Numbered from the stretch's first letter, positions 10,247-20,891 are shown. The stretch is DNA of 64,000 nucleotides from Coenobita brevimanus (GCA_032717465.1 CM064683.1:35105042-35169041); one strand, 5' to 3'. Made by a program: numbers and translations. The notes: generated by a model not told the origin, from the letters alone.

Positions 10247-10513
10247 TGTAACAACTTGTAAACCAGTAGTATGTAAGTGTGCACTAAGTAGGCTGTAAGT
10301 GACCTAATTCCCTTACCTAAGGTTTGGTCTAGTTCAAATTCTGCCTACACAGTATTTTTCTAGAGAGAGAGAGATAGGAGCAGGGCGGCTTGCAGGCCAG
10401 AAACAAGGGTGGCTTGTTGGAGGCAAGTCCTGTGGTGTACTTGTGTAAATACATATCCGCAGTATCGCCAAGGACTTCGAATTTACCTACGATCAACGAG
10501 TGGGGGACTAACA
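10247..10513 (+). repeat. LTR-like arm, left
   Basis: A 267-bp arm beginning TGTAACAA and ending ACTAACA. It contains CTAGTTCAAATTCTGCC, CTACGATCAACGAGTGGG and a short GAGAGA run. Roughly 85% like its inverted partner by eye. Confidence 0.7.
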
Positions 10514-10861
10514 AGTGGTGGCAGCGGTGGGATGTGAGGGGTTAAACCACCAAGCCAGTTGAAAGTGTGGTAACCTAATGGTTGGTTTTACAGGACTGGC
10601 AGTTCTGGCAGGTAGTCTTAACAGGTTAGTGGTGAAGGACTCACTGGGGTTGTGGTGGCGTAGTGGCAGGTGGGAGTTGGTGTGGGTTGAAGGTATATCT
10701 GTAGCAGAACCACACCAAAAACTGTACAGGAAGGCTGGAGGCTGGGGGCAGGAACAGACTGTCGTCGTGGAAGGTACTGTACCGTGAGGAAGTGGGCAAT
10801 TGCACAGAGATTGCCCACAGACGATGTGAAATGACATTTATCCCACTTGCTATCTACCACT

Positions 10862-11110
10862 TCTTAGTCCCCCACTCGTTGATCGTAGGTAAATCCTAAG
10901 TCCTGGGCGATTTTGCAGACATGTATTTACACAAGTACACTACAGGTCTTGCCTCCACCACGCCACCCTTGTCTCTGGCCTGCAAGCCGGCCCACTCCTA
11001 TCTCTCTAGAAAAAAGACTGTGTAGGCAGAATTTGAACTAGACCAGACTTTAGGTCACGTACACCCTACTTAGAACACACTTATATACTGCCGGTTTACA
11101 AGTGGTTACA
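10862..11110 (-). repeat. LTR-like arm, right (inverted)
   Basis: A 249-bp inverted partner of the left arm. On the minus strand it begins TGTAACCACTTG and ends GACTAAGA, one base off the CA end of the left arm. It carries several small deletions, so the two arms have aged separately. Confidence 0.7.
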
Positions 11111-11227
11111 GGTCCACAGTAGAGTGCAGAAAAAAATACCTGTAGCTGACTTGCCAGTCTCCCTCTCTTTACAGAGCCAGTAATTGTATGAAAAAAGTTG
11201 TATTTTTAACTCATATCTGAATTGGTT

Positions 11228-11640
11228 GGTGGTAGGTGGTGGTAGTAGCCGGTTGTGGTATGTGATGGTAACCATCATCCATTCACTTGATGCAGTGCTG
11301 CCTACTTCTTCCCAAACCTTTTTCATTCGTTTACTGTGTCAGCCCTCCTCACTTCATATTTCTCCAATCTTTCCTCTCTCTTTTTATTATTCTTTTTTCC
11401 TTTTCAGGCGATGTGATATTGAGTTACAAGCCAAATGGTTTCCTGTGAATCAGGAAACCATTGACAGCACTGGGAGGCAAACATATTACCAACCCTCTCA
11501 AGTTCCCTGCGTGTCAACAAGAGGGTTGGCGGAGGTTTAGTGTCCCTCCCCGTAAAACAACTAATTCAAAGACAAAGGGCTGCCCCTTACGAGATTATGG
11601 CCTCTGGCAACAGACAGATAGATACAGTAGATAGATATCT
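11228..11640 (+). mobile_element. S1 repeat copy 2 (SINE-like, LINE A-type 3' tail)
   Basis: Same block order as the copy at 4,905. Its stem-loop is a perfect 9-bp pair here (GGTTTCCTG at 11,438-11,446, CAGGAAACC at 11,451-11,459). CGTGTCAACAAGAGGG, CCCTCCCCGTAAAACAA and the tail TGCCCC...GAGAT...TCTGGCAACAGACAG follow, then (GATA)-like repeats. It lies 114 bp beyond the palindromic LTR-like unit. Confidence 0.7.
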
Positions 11641-11930
11641 AAATTATAATGAACACTTAAGTGCCCTGTAAAGTAGGGGTCGAATCGCTGGAGTCCTTTT
11701 GATAACGTCTTTTATAATTTATTTGTGTTATTTCCAAGCAGCATCATTAAATTTAGATCATTCTGATCAGAAGGGTTAAACGTTGCCTTCATCAGGCCTT
11801 TCAGTACAAGTTTAATGAAATAATATTGTAGAAAGTCAAAATTAGAGTAAAATATTCTCGGACTGAAGGGTTTAAAATATATAGCCAATTAACAGGATAC
11901 ATCTCTGAGAAGCAGGTGTGAGGAAGCTTT
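11641..11930. other. unassigned sequence
   Basis: No supported feature. A weak trace of the dispersed ~115-bp repeat (TCATTAAATTTAGATC...GGGTTAAACGTTGCCTTCATCA) is visible. Confidence 0.35.
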
Positions 11931-12690
11931 CAAATATCACAGGAAAACCGCCCAACAAGATGGCCATAAAAGCAGAAATATTTACAAAGCAATGGTAAAA
12001 ATGTAAACAAAAGTATAATAGGAAAAATCAGCACAGGGATAGCAGAAGCCTTAATAAAGAAATAGCGGAAATATTAGCACGGGAATAGGGGAAATAACAC
12101 AGGAATAGTACGTAGCATTAACACAAGAATAACAAAATGATAATAAAGGAATAGGAAAAATTATTTAATATCAACTCATTAACAGAGGGAAATATTAACA
12201 CAGGAATAGCAGACATATTAACACATGAGTGATGGATATATTAGCACAGGGGTAGCGGATATAATAACACAGGAATAGTAAAAATATCAACAGATAATTA
12301 TCGGAAATATTAACACGGGAATACCGGAAATTTTAACCCATAAGCAGAGGAAATTCTAACACCGAAATAGTAGAAATATTAACAAAGAAACAGCGGAAAA
12401 AATAACATAGGAATAGAGGATATATTATCACACCATCAGCGAAAAACAAGGACAGGAATACGAAATATGAGCACAGGCAAAGCAGTATATTAACACAGGA
12501 GGAGCAGGAGTATTAACCAATTAATAATGGAAATGTTTAACCTGGAACACCGGAGATATTAACACAGAAATGCCGGAAATATTAACACAGGAAGAGCAGG
12601 AAGTATCAACACAGGAACAGCCAAACTAACAGCACATAATTAGCAGAAAATAGTAACACAGAATTAGTAATAGAAATAGCAGGGGAAGAG
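11930..12690. repeat. degenerate ~23-bp minisatellite
   Basis: A unit near AGCGGAAATATTAACACAGGA recurs more than 20 times with substitutions and small indels (period about 23, sometimes 20). It degenerates toward both ends. No coding content. Confidence 0.75.
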
Positions 12691-12930
12691 CAGGTACTAA
12701 CTGTAGAGGACTTGCAAGAAACATTAAGGAACGAATAGGGTGCTTCTGAGGAATGGCATTGTTGAGGAGAGAGAAAGTTTGAGGGGAAAGTTCGTGGAAA
12801 GACCTGGCTGGACCTGGGGAATACGAGAGAGAGAGAGGGGGGGGGGTTGGTACTGCAGTAAAGGGAAATATTCTGGAAGATACCTGTTTCAAGATAGTGG
12901 CACAGAATAATGGGTGATGACCGGGTGGTG
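12691..12930. other. low-complexity spacer with (GA)n and G run
   Basis: Contains GAGAGAGAG followed by a G run near 12,830-12,848. Otherwise unassigned. Confidence 0.4.
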
Positions 12931-13225
12931 TCACAATGATTTGTGGTGGCAGGGTGGTGGCACTAATTGATGGCAGAATGGCGGCAAAGAATGGTGACAG
13001 GATGGTGGCACAGAATTATGGGTAATGACAGGATGGTGGCACAAAATGATGGTCGATGGCAAGATGGTGGCACAAAATGATGAATGATGGCAGGATGATG
13101 GCACAAAATGATGGGTGATGGTAGGATGGTGGCACAGAATGATGGGTGATGGCAGGATGGTGGCACAATATGATGGATGATGGCAGGACGGTGACACAAA
13201 ATGATGGGTGATGGCAAGATTGAAG
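12931..13225. repeat. 31-bp minisatellite (about 9 copies)
   Basis: Unit containing GGTGGCACAGAATGATGGG and GATGGCAGGAT, with a period of 31 bp. As 31 is not a multiple of 3, successive units cycle through the three frames, which gives His/Pro/Cys-rich minus-strand frames that are not genes. Confidence 0.85.
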
Positions 13226-13254
13226 AGGTTAACCCAACACTTTGCACTTAATAT

Positions 13255-13400
13255 TTTCCAGCTGCCAGTGGTGGAATTTATTTAGCTGAGAGTGAGTCAT
13301 AGCAGTCTGATAGTGTTAAAACTAGTACTACAATCATCTCAGGGTCGGAAGAGCTCTATAACAGTACCGTATTCCAGCTAAGAGGTGATTTATTCAGGTC
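13255..13400 (+). repeat. dispersed ~115-bp repeat ('GCTGAGAGTGA' family), fragment
   Basis: Carries the family marks TTCCAGCT...ATTTATTTAGCTGAGAGTGAGTC, GTCTGATAGTGTTAA and GGTCGG...CTCTATAACAGTA. Better arrays of the same unit are at 26,010-26,310 and 38,350-38,650. Confidence 0.5.
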
Positions 13401-13429
13401 CCAGTGAACAATAGAGTCCTGGGTATTTA

Positions 13430-14080
13430 CAGAGGCGAAAAGATGGCACAAAAGTTGCACGGAAAAGAATCGGTCCAGGAAAGGTGACAATGGAAGACAG
13501 GCAAAAACATACAGAGAAGTAGGATGAAAACGAAAGTAGAGGAATATACAGAAAGAGAAATAGCACTGCAGAAGGGTGTCACAGAAACGAAGTGGTAGAA
13601 GGAGGGTGACAAAGAAAGAGGCCAGGTAAAGAGAGAAATTGTGTAATGAAGAGAAAGAAAGAAAGAGACACAGAAAACAGACAGAGATGGTGAAAGGCAG
13701 CACAGAGCCAAACTGGCGACAGGGAAGGTGTCAGAGAAACAAGACGGTGGCCAGAGAGAATACAGATGCTGAGAAAAAGACTTAGAGGTTGGATAAAAAC
13801 GAAAATTGTAGAACTTACAAAGAAATGGAGAGACTGAGACGTAAAGAGGAAATAATATAGCATGAAAGTGGCTCAGAAAAATGGTGGCGGCAGGAGAGGT
13901 AGCAGAGAAAACACAGCAAATACTAAAAAAAAGGTGACATATACGAGAAAATGAGGAATGTGGAGAGACAGAGAGGACAGAAACGCGGTTGTGGCAGGGA
14001 ATGTTACAAAGAAAGAGGTACAAAAACTTTGAGAACTGAGATAAAGAGGGAAGCGACGGGATGTAATGCGACACTCGTGA
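13430..14080. repeat. degenerate purine-rich minisatellite
   Basis: Blocks such as GTGACA, GAGAAA and AGAGGTAGCAGAGAAA recur irregularly. The + strand is poor in T, so long Ser/Leu/Phe/Cys-rich frames are open on the minus strand (up to 215 codons at 13,427-14,074). I regard these as artefacts. Confidence 0.6.
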
Positions 14081-14116
14081 AACTTTTGTCAGCCACCTGA
14101 GTGTGAGGTGTTAGAG

Positions 14117-14207
<91 letters not shown>
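14117..14207. repeat. (GA)n microsatellite
   Basis: AGAAAG units lead into a (GA)n array with one GACAGA interruption. Confidence 0.95.
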
Positions 14208-14208
<1 letters not shown>

Positions 14209-14329
14209 ACACTAATCACACAAACCTTATGGGCCCATTAGGGTGATCCATCATTATTGCTAACAGATAGACGTTTACACTAAGGACAGATTTATTGAAT
14301 ATAACTACTTTCGTCTTTTATGGTCAATA

Positions 14330-15145
14330 GTGTCTTAAAGTCTTCGCTCCATCTACTCACATTTTCTTCATTCTGCACCAATATTCTGCCATTTTTATCT
14401 TTTACACCTCTACTGCTTCTCTAATTACTCTGTCTTATTTTCATGACCTCATTTCAAGGCAATTTCTTACTTTATTTCCATTTTACCCTCAGTTTTATTT
14501 ATTTTTTTTTTTTTCAGTGTCCTCAATCATCCTTTTGTTACTCTAATTAGAGCTTTCACCTCTCTCCCTTTCTATACATATAATTGTTTTCCTTTTTCTC
14601 AGTATCGTCCATTCACCTACCTGCAGTCCAATCACTATATGTTTTCTTCACTGCCACAGCTCGTTTCACCTCCTCATTTAGCCATGCTGTTACTTGCACC
14701 CTCTTATGCCTTCTCGTCACCCAACACACAACCCCTCATACCGCACAGATTCTACTATGAATATCTTACGCATGCCCTCCATCTCCTGCATCTGCTCCAG
14801 ATGATATCTACCCAGTTATTCCTCCACTTCTTTCTTGTAATCCTTCATTTTTTTTTTCATACTCTTGTATCCTTTTTACTCTTTTTGAAGGAACTTATTT
14901 CTCCCGTTCCTATTTACCTCAGTTCACCACAAGGCTCTTGCGTCTACTATGTAGTAATCAGATAGTCCATTCCCCCAGCCTCTATACAGTTTACATTGTC
15001 GTGTCCAACAAAAATCTTCTCATTTGTTCGTCCACACACATTTCTTCGGTCATTGCCTTCATTCATCCAACTCATCATCCATCACTCTTATCACTCGCCT
15101 TGTATACCTGTAGATCATTTTGTACATTAAAGAATTATTGGCTAT
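14330..15145 (-). mobile_element. LINE A relic: end of endonuclease domain and linker before RT
   Basis: Read on the minus strand and compared with the copy at 57,759-60,403, the segment gives MDIANNSLMYKMIYRYTRRV (cf. LVIANTLFRHKMIHRYTWRV), then the ERKAM...VCVDER-like block. Further along come the EVKRAVA-like and VSRW-like linker parts, ending near 14,335. Frames are broken repeatedly and T-rich insertions are present. This is much older than the other LINE A copies. It abuts a complex ATA/TTA microsatellite at its 5' side. Confidence 0.65.
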
Positions 15146-15156
15146 ATCCATTAATG

Positions 15157-15200
15157 TTAATAATAATAATGATAATAATAATAATAATAATAACAATAAA

Positions 15201-15278
<78 letters not shown>

Positions 15279-15475
15279 TTATTTATGTTTCTTCTTCTTC
15301 TTCTTAGTAGTAGTAGTAGTGATAGTAGTAGTTGTAGTAGTAGTAATAATAGTATTAGTACTTCCATTATAATTATTATTATAAAGAAAACAGCAACAAG
15401 AACGACAGCAACAGTAATGACAATAATACATATTTTAGAAATAATAATAATAATAATAATAATAATAATTTAGCA
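15157..15475. repeat. complex trinucleotide array (ATA/TTA/CTT/AGT)
   Basis: (AAT)n runs into (TTA)n, then (CTT)n, (AGT)n and again (AAT)n. The AAT-to-TTA switch near 15,245 makes a large AT-rich dyad that could fold back. Asn-only, Ile-only and Leu-only frames are artefacts. Confidence 0.95.
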
Positions 15476-16468
15476 CTGCGTAAAGATAATAAGAACTGTG
15501 ATGAGTGAAAATACAGAGAGATAGTCTCTTCATTACGATGAAGCATTTTCTAGCTAATTGTTACTGCCTTCAGACGATTTTATTCATCTGAGAGTAACCT
15601 TCTCATAATGCTAGGGTTAGGTGTAGCCTTCATTAACCCCTTCACTAATAAATGCCATTCTTAAGTTGAATGAAGTCGTCTGTAGTGATACTAGCCGCTG
15701 CTCAGCCTCTAATCTGGACACTGACAGCATGAAGCCTTTGGCCGTGTGAAGTTCTATTCTGGGGAACCAGTCTTGTGACTGTTGATCTTGGTGGCAACTT
15801 ATCATGGCTGACGTCTGTGTTGACTCACCTGCGACCAAATTTGGATCAGAGCATATCAGTGATGGTAAAAGTCAACCTGCATCAAATTACCAGGAGAGAA
15901 ATTAGCAAAACTGACCCCAAGTGATGAGGACTGCCGCCATAGAATGCAGTAGCCAACCCCAGCTGAATAACCTGTTGTGACCACCCTCTTGAAGAGATTA
16001 ATGGAAACAGGTATAATGTTGTTGTTCGGATAGGTCAGTGGAGGAAAAAGAGGTGTGGCTACTGGGATATATCAGGAGTGACTGGGGGTGGTAGACCATT
16101 TCTATCACGACTCCAGCCTCCTCTAAGTCCCTCTCTTAGTTTAATGATACAGTGTAAGAAGTACTGCAAGACACTGAGTCTTAGGAATTTGTATTTAACT
16201 TCTACATAGCGCCCTAGTAATGTAACTGTTCCCATTCAGTGTTCTAATTGCTGAAGTGTCTGACTGACCTTGTTTGGGTAACTTTGTAAATGATTCTAAT
16301 TAGGCTAGAAGTGTTCCACTGTGCAAATGTTCATCATGTAATGAACCTAATTCTGTGATATCTTGTGTAGAGGTTTTGCAAAGTAAGGTTTATTTGTTTA
16401 AGTGTCTATGTCTTTAATTTGACCCTCGGAGTAAAAAATCTCCCTGAGTGGTCCATAACTGAATCAAA
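15476..16468. other. mostly unassigned; trace of dispersed ~115-bp repeat
   Basis: At 15,545-15,650 the phrases CAGACGATTTTATTCATCTGAGAGTAA and GTGTAGCCTTCATTAACCCCTTCA-type words match the dispersed repeat family seen elsewhere. The rest is unassigned, possibly the leader of the gag-like relic that follows. Confidence 0.4.
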
Positions 16469-16861
16469 ATGGCGACCACTGCCAGAATAGAACAGTGACT
16501 TTGCTTTGAACCTAATTATGTACGGTATTTACCTATCATAGTGTGACGAATTTTGATGATGCAAGAGAATGTTTGTAAATTGATCCCAGACATCTTGATA
16601 GGGAAATCTTATGAATCTGAGCTTTAGCTGATTGCTCAGGTCTTACGAGTGAAATTTCCCAGTAATATTAAAAAGCCTCATTTACTTGGTCTGGTTCAGG
16701 ACACAATGTTTAGGGTGGGTGAAGATGTTGAAACTGATCATACCACATCTGGTCATGAGATTAGGGAACAAGAATCATCTGTTCACAGTGTTGATAATTT
16801 TCTGAATCCCGAGTTTTTAGAACGATTGCACCTATTCACAGTAATACTGCTCAGAATGTAG
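16469..16861 (+). pseudogene. possible gag N-terminal relic of an LTR retroelement
   Basis: A frame starting MATTARIEQ at 16,469 is broken by stops, but its last part (16,649-16,861) is open. That part reads as a short helical, SAP-like segment (LIAQVLRVKFPSNIKKPHL...) followed by an acidic stretch. This arrangement resembles the start of some arthropod gag-like polyproteins, but the match is a general impression, not a motif. I saw no zinc knuckle, protease or RT nearby and no LTRs. It may equally be a chance frame. Confidence 0.25.
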
Positions 16862-17327
16862 ATGTTAATACCTTAAATGCTATGTTAATGCAGCACTTGA
16901 TTTACCCAAAAATCAGCTGCAAATGAGGCAACTTCAAGTACGACAGAAACAAGAAATAAAAATACTATAACAGAAATCATCAAACACCATACTATGAGTA
17001 CCTGTATTCATAACGAAATTTACATACAGTGGTGGAATAATACACTTGATTTTGTTTCTGCATATTACTTTTACATCCCAATTAATATTTCTCGATTGAA
17101 AGAATATTCCCGGCACAACCAGGCGATAGGAGCATACTGATTTTTGACAAGTGGAATAAAAATTTCATCGCTGAGTTTCAGAAAATTTGTGCGTGATAGA
17201 GAAAAGGTAAAAACATATTTGTAAGCAGAACCGTCAATTTACCCCATATCACCCATTCTCATTTCTGAACTAGATAAAAAGTTGAAGAAATTTGTCGAAT
17301 AGTGTAATTTCCCTTGGCTCCATTATT

Positions 17328-17330
<3 letters not shown>
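16862..17330. other. unassigned sequence
   Basis: No supported feature seen. Confidence 0.35.

Positions 17331-17388
<58 letters not shown>
17331..17388. repeat. (AC)n microsatellite
   Basis: Uninterrupted AC array, 58 bp. Confidence 0.97.
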
Positions 17389-17390
<2 letters not shown>

Positions 17391-17524
17391 TTACCTTTTG
17401 TATCTCTGTACTTCCAATTTTATTCAGCTTAAAGGACATTGAACTAGACTTGTTACACGTGCATTCATCACCCCCTTGACCAGTGGAACTCCCTGCAAAA
17501 CTTAATAAAGTCTTATGATAGTGT

Positions 17525-18030
17525 AATTAAAGTACTGTTAATCACTCTTCCAGTGTGCTTAACTTGGGGGGGTTTAATCGCATTGGTTAATTACTGTTCA
17601 GCCTTAAGTAATTACTGTGGTTAGTTATTGATCTGCTGTAGTTAATTTCTGTTACTATTTACTGTGGGTAATTACTGTCCAGTTTACAAATTACTGTGAT
17701 TAATAACTGGTCCATTGTCTCAAACTGTTGTGGCTGAGACAACACCGCTGTGGTAAATTACTGTAATTACTGTTCCACTAATTAGCTGTTGTGGCTGATT
17801 ATTCTTTCACTGTTGTTAATATTGTCGTCATTTGCTGCTCCACTGTAGTGCTGTGGCTGACAACCTTTATTCATTGCTATGGTGAGTTGAATTGGTTAAA
17901 TGTTTTTCCAATGAGTTTAATTACCGTTCCACTGGTTAATTTCTGCACCACTCTTATTAATTACTGTTCCAGTGTAGGTAATTGCTGTAGTTAATTACTT
18001 GTGTTGTGGCTAATCTCAGTCATTAATTAT
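17525..18030. repeat. degenerate tandem repeat of TTAATTACTGT(T/G) units
   Basis: Words GGTTAATTACTGT, TTACTGTTCCACTG and TGTGGCTGA alternate irregularly over about 500 bp. The period is variable, near 20-40 bp. Non-coding. Confidence 0.7.
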
Positions 18031-18205
18031 TGGTAGGTGGAGGCTACCACCATCCACCCACTAATTTTGTAAATACCTTAAGATGTCTATACACTGACTG
18101 CCAAGCCAATTCGTGTTCTGTAACCTAGGAACAGGAAACCATTTACCACATATGGATCATGATAGGTAACTGTAAGCCTGGTGGTCTAGTGGGTTAACCC
18201 CTAAA
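18030..18205 (+). mobile_element. S1 repeat copy 3 (interrupted)
   Basis: Has the GGTGGAGGCTACCACCATCC head, CTGACTGCCAAGCC, AGGAAACCATTTACCA and the A-box-like TGGTGGTCTAGTGGG at 18,179-18,193. It stops at TTAACCCC, where a different sequence begins. The loss of the second half suggests interruption by the following element. Confidence 0.6.
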
Positions 18206-19403
18206 GTCCTAATCGCATCAGTTGATGCGATTTGAGTTTTATGCCAAATGCCTAATCACATCAATTGAGCGGGGCCTGTAAAAAACTGCGGAGTGCTTGC
18301 TCCACCCCAATTATGATGTACATGGCTTCAGGCCAATGAGAACCCGCCTCTGATGTGGCGTGAGGGGGGGATCGGACCAACTCCGAGTGTTGGGGGGACA
18401 CCCCCCCTCTTGGCCGTCTCCATGCCACCCTCTACTCCACTCCCTCACTCCTCCCCTCCTCCTCACACGGCAGCCATCTTGGAATAACACATTCACAGAG
18501 CTCTGCATATCCAAGTGTTTTAACAAGTTTGAGTGAATATTAGTGTGAAAGTGAAGAGATCAGTGTATAAGAGTCCTAGACATATTTCCCCTGTGTAAAG
18601 TATTTAAATAGATTTCATGTAAAAGTTTTTGAGCGGGTTAAAGGTGTAAAGTGTTCGCATGTCCCTTTGTTTACATTATATTCCCACCCTCTGCATCGTA
18701 TTCCTGCCCTTTCCCGCCTTTATTTCTGGTCTCAGTCATATTATGGTTTATTTTCCCGCAGATCAAGGTCAGTTAGAACGATATCTAGCAAGTAGATTAT
18801 CCTTTCTCACTAGTAAATGGTGTAGTGAACTGAGTGTGTTTACCTACAAGCTCTCTTTGTTTTTAGTTCTCACTATCAGCCTTGTACGTCTTACTGTAAA
18901 GTCTGACGTTAACAAATATTAACTGAGTTGCTTGCTAGTTTAGTGCAATTGAATAGCATTGTCTTCTGTATAGAGTAACAACTGTGTGATTGATGTTACA
19001 CCAGTGAAATAGTTTTTACACTATAAACAGTTGTTCACTGGGTGAAGCTAGGTTTTTATTTTGATTTCTCCCCAACATTCCATTGTCTATTTTTTTTTTC
19101 CTTTTTCTCCCAGTGAATCAGTTTATGATGTATTTCCACAATTCATGGTAAGTTAGATTATACCATAGCAAGTAGATTTTCTTTTCGTTTTACACAATTC
19201 GTGGTAAGTTAGGTTGTACCATAGCAGGTAGATTTTCTATTCTTTTCATACTGGTAAAGGAAGATAGTATATAAAAAGTAAGTGAATCTCCATAGAAATT
19301 CAATATTTCATTTATAGAGTAAATTGTCCATTTATAACAACATCCCTTAACCAGTTGTAAATTATTTTTTATTTTTGTGGGATTTTGGAAATATTGCTGC
19401 AAA
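18206..19403 (+). mobile_element. 5' region of the CR1-like element, with palindrome and 57-bp repeats
   Basis: A perfect 10-bp dyad, AATCGCATCA / TGATGCGATT with a 2-base spacer, lies at 18,211-18,232. A near copy of its left half lies at 18,250-18,266. A GC-richer segment follows (18,270-18,480). Two 57-bp direct repeats at 19,137-19,250 share CAATTC(A/G)TGGTAAGTTAG and TAGCA(A/G)GTAGATTTTCT, and a divergent third copy lies near 18,760-18,815. I infer that this is, at least in part, the 5' UTR and promoter of the LINE whose ORF1 starts at 19,404. The true 5' boundary is not visible. Confidence 0.45.
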
Positions 19404-20364
19404 ATGCCATCTAACCTGAAGGACTGCCAGGAGTGTACTGGTCGTTTTGCGCCTCAGTATTTTTCGGATTACTTTTCGACACCTGTGTGCAAACTATGCA
19501 TCATGAGAGGAGATCTAGAAAATGGTTTAGCCGAATCGCAGTGAAATTATGGTGAGATCAAGGCAGAGTTTGACATACTGAAAGAGTTTGTTGCGGCAAA
19601 CGTAGGAGTCAGCAACAGCACTCAAGAGGGAAGACGCTTACAAAATGAGCTCATACAAGCCCCCGCCCATCAGGCAATTACAAATGATAGTGTACCAGTA
19701 TCTTCCTCACCCAGCGATTCAGTACATTCCTCGCCATGTAAAGTCCCCTTTACTATAGTAAGAAATCTCGCAAAACCCAGAAAAGGTACGAGGAAGCACC
19801 TTCCCATAACTATGTACAATCGCTACCAGATCCTTGCCGAAGTGGTTGATGAGACAGAAGAAACAAGGCTTATTGGGGACTCTATTGTACGTGGTCAGCT
19901 GGAGGAATTTTGTGGATGCGGCCCCAGCAGCAGAAAGAGGTACTGTTTTCCAGGAGGTGGACTATGTGATATCACAGAAGCCTGCGATGAGGTCACAAAA
20001 GACGCAAATTATAAAACTATATGTCATTCATGTTGGTACAAATGATCTGAAGCGCAATAGATCGGAGGAATTGCTAGCAAAGTATCATGAAATGATCAAA
20101 CGATTCAAAACTAAGTCCACTAATGTGATAATATCTGGTATACTCCCAAGGATCAAGGCAGAGAATAGTTTTTATGATAAGGCCTTCAACACAAATAACC
20201 GACTCAAATCTCTCTGCACGCAAAAGGGAGTCGACTTTGTCAATCTGTGGGACCAGTTTTATGAGCAATATACTCTGTTCCAGAAAGATGGTCTCCATTT
20301 AAACTCGGTAGGAGCGGCACAGCTAGGTAGACTTTTACACAATAAAGTCGCCCTCTTCAAATAA
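19404..20364 (+). pseudogene. CR1-like LINE ORF1: zinc finger plus SGNH esterase, broken
   Basis: ORF1-type protein of a CR1/L2-like non-LTR retrotransposon. From the ATG at 19,404 the first 46 codons hold a CxxC...CxxC pair (C-QE-C and C-KL-C, ~15 residues apart), a PHD/zinc-finger-like module. A TGA at 19,542-19,544 then interrupts the frame. After a polar linker comes the SGNH block I, LIGDSIVRG, in the same frame near 19,875. A one-base shift between about 20,000 and 20,020 moves the rest into the next frame. That frame reads VIHVGTNDL (block III, GxND) and ends with DGLHLNSVGAAQLG (block V, catalytic Asp and His). Known CR1 ORF1 proteins combine a PHD-like finger with an esterase domain, so the family call is well founded. 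The stop and the shift make it non-functional as it stands. A CGA-to-TGA change would explain the stop. Confidence 0.85.
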
Positions 20365-20891
20365 AAAACGCGGCACGTCCAGGAGCAGTAACCTCAACAT
20401 AAATACTCGCAAAGTCAGATCATCAACTGTTTGGGACGGAATTAGAGTCTGCTATGTTAACACACGTAGTCTACAGAACAAGTTTGAGGATTTAGAATCT
20501 CTTATTTACCTAGAAAATTATGACATTTTTGGCATCACAGAGTCCTGGATTAACACATCTGACCATGACTTTGTAGTGGAATACTCATTAACAGGGTACA
20601 ATATTTTCAGCCGTGAGTGACCACATCGAGCTGGTGGCGGTGTTTTACTATATGTGAAAACTAGTCTCCACCCACTTGTGCTATCCAAACCCAGTATTAC
20701 CAACATAGATGCCAGTTATGTTCAGCTAAGCATTAATTCACAGAAAATAAATATGTCTCGTCTATCGTCCTCCAGCACAGTCAACTGAGACAGATGAAAA
20801 ACTTTATGATCAAATTGTGGAAAAATGTCAAGAGGATAGAGTAATTTTTGGAGACTTTAATCTACCGGTAACAAAGTGAGGTGAACCGCTA
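20363..20891 (+). pseudogene. CR1-like LINE ORF2, N-terminal endonuclease part, broken
   Basis: Follows ORF1 directly and overlaps its stop. The frame is open from 20,363 and gives YVNTRSLQNK and ITESW, the Asn and Glu motifs of an APE-type endonuclease. A TGA at 20,618-20,620 interrupts it, before AGGGVLLYVK. A frameshift near 20,745-20,755 moves the rest into the frame of the long RT reading frame, with CLVYRPPAQS and IFGDFNLP (Asp and Asn motifs). A second TGA at 20,877-20,879 stands where a Trp codon is likely. The final SSSDHR motif lies inside the next entry. All catalytic motifs can be recognised, so inactivation is by three recent lesions rather than loss of the domain. Confidence 0.85.

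Larger units (their letters stand above)
10243..11114. mobile_element. palindromic LTR-like element: two LTR-like arms head to head, with 4-bp target duplication
   Basis: Two long inverted arms (10,247-10,513 and 10,862-11,110) enclose about 350 bp. Both outer ends read TGTAAC going inward. The left arm runs TGTAACAA...GACTAACA, the TG...CA form of an LTR. Just inside each arm is AGTGGTGGCAGCGGTGGG (left) or a decayed version of it (right, minus strand), which could be a primer-binding region. The whole unit is bracketed by GGTC at 10,243-10,246 and 11,111-11,114, a candidate 4-bp target duplication, so it seems to have inserted as one piece. The centre has no gag or pol. A DNA transposon with unusually long terminal inverted repeats is the main alternative. 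Confidence 0.7.

Noticed and set aside
12931..13247. His/Pro/Cys repeat protein on the minus strand
   Set aside because: The 31-bp unit shifts frame each repeat, so the same peptide appears in all frames. Typical of a minisatellite, not selection for protein.
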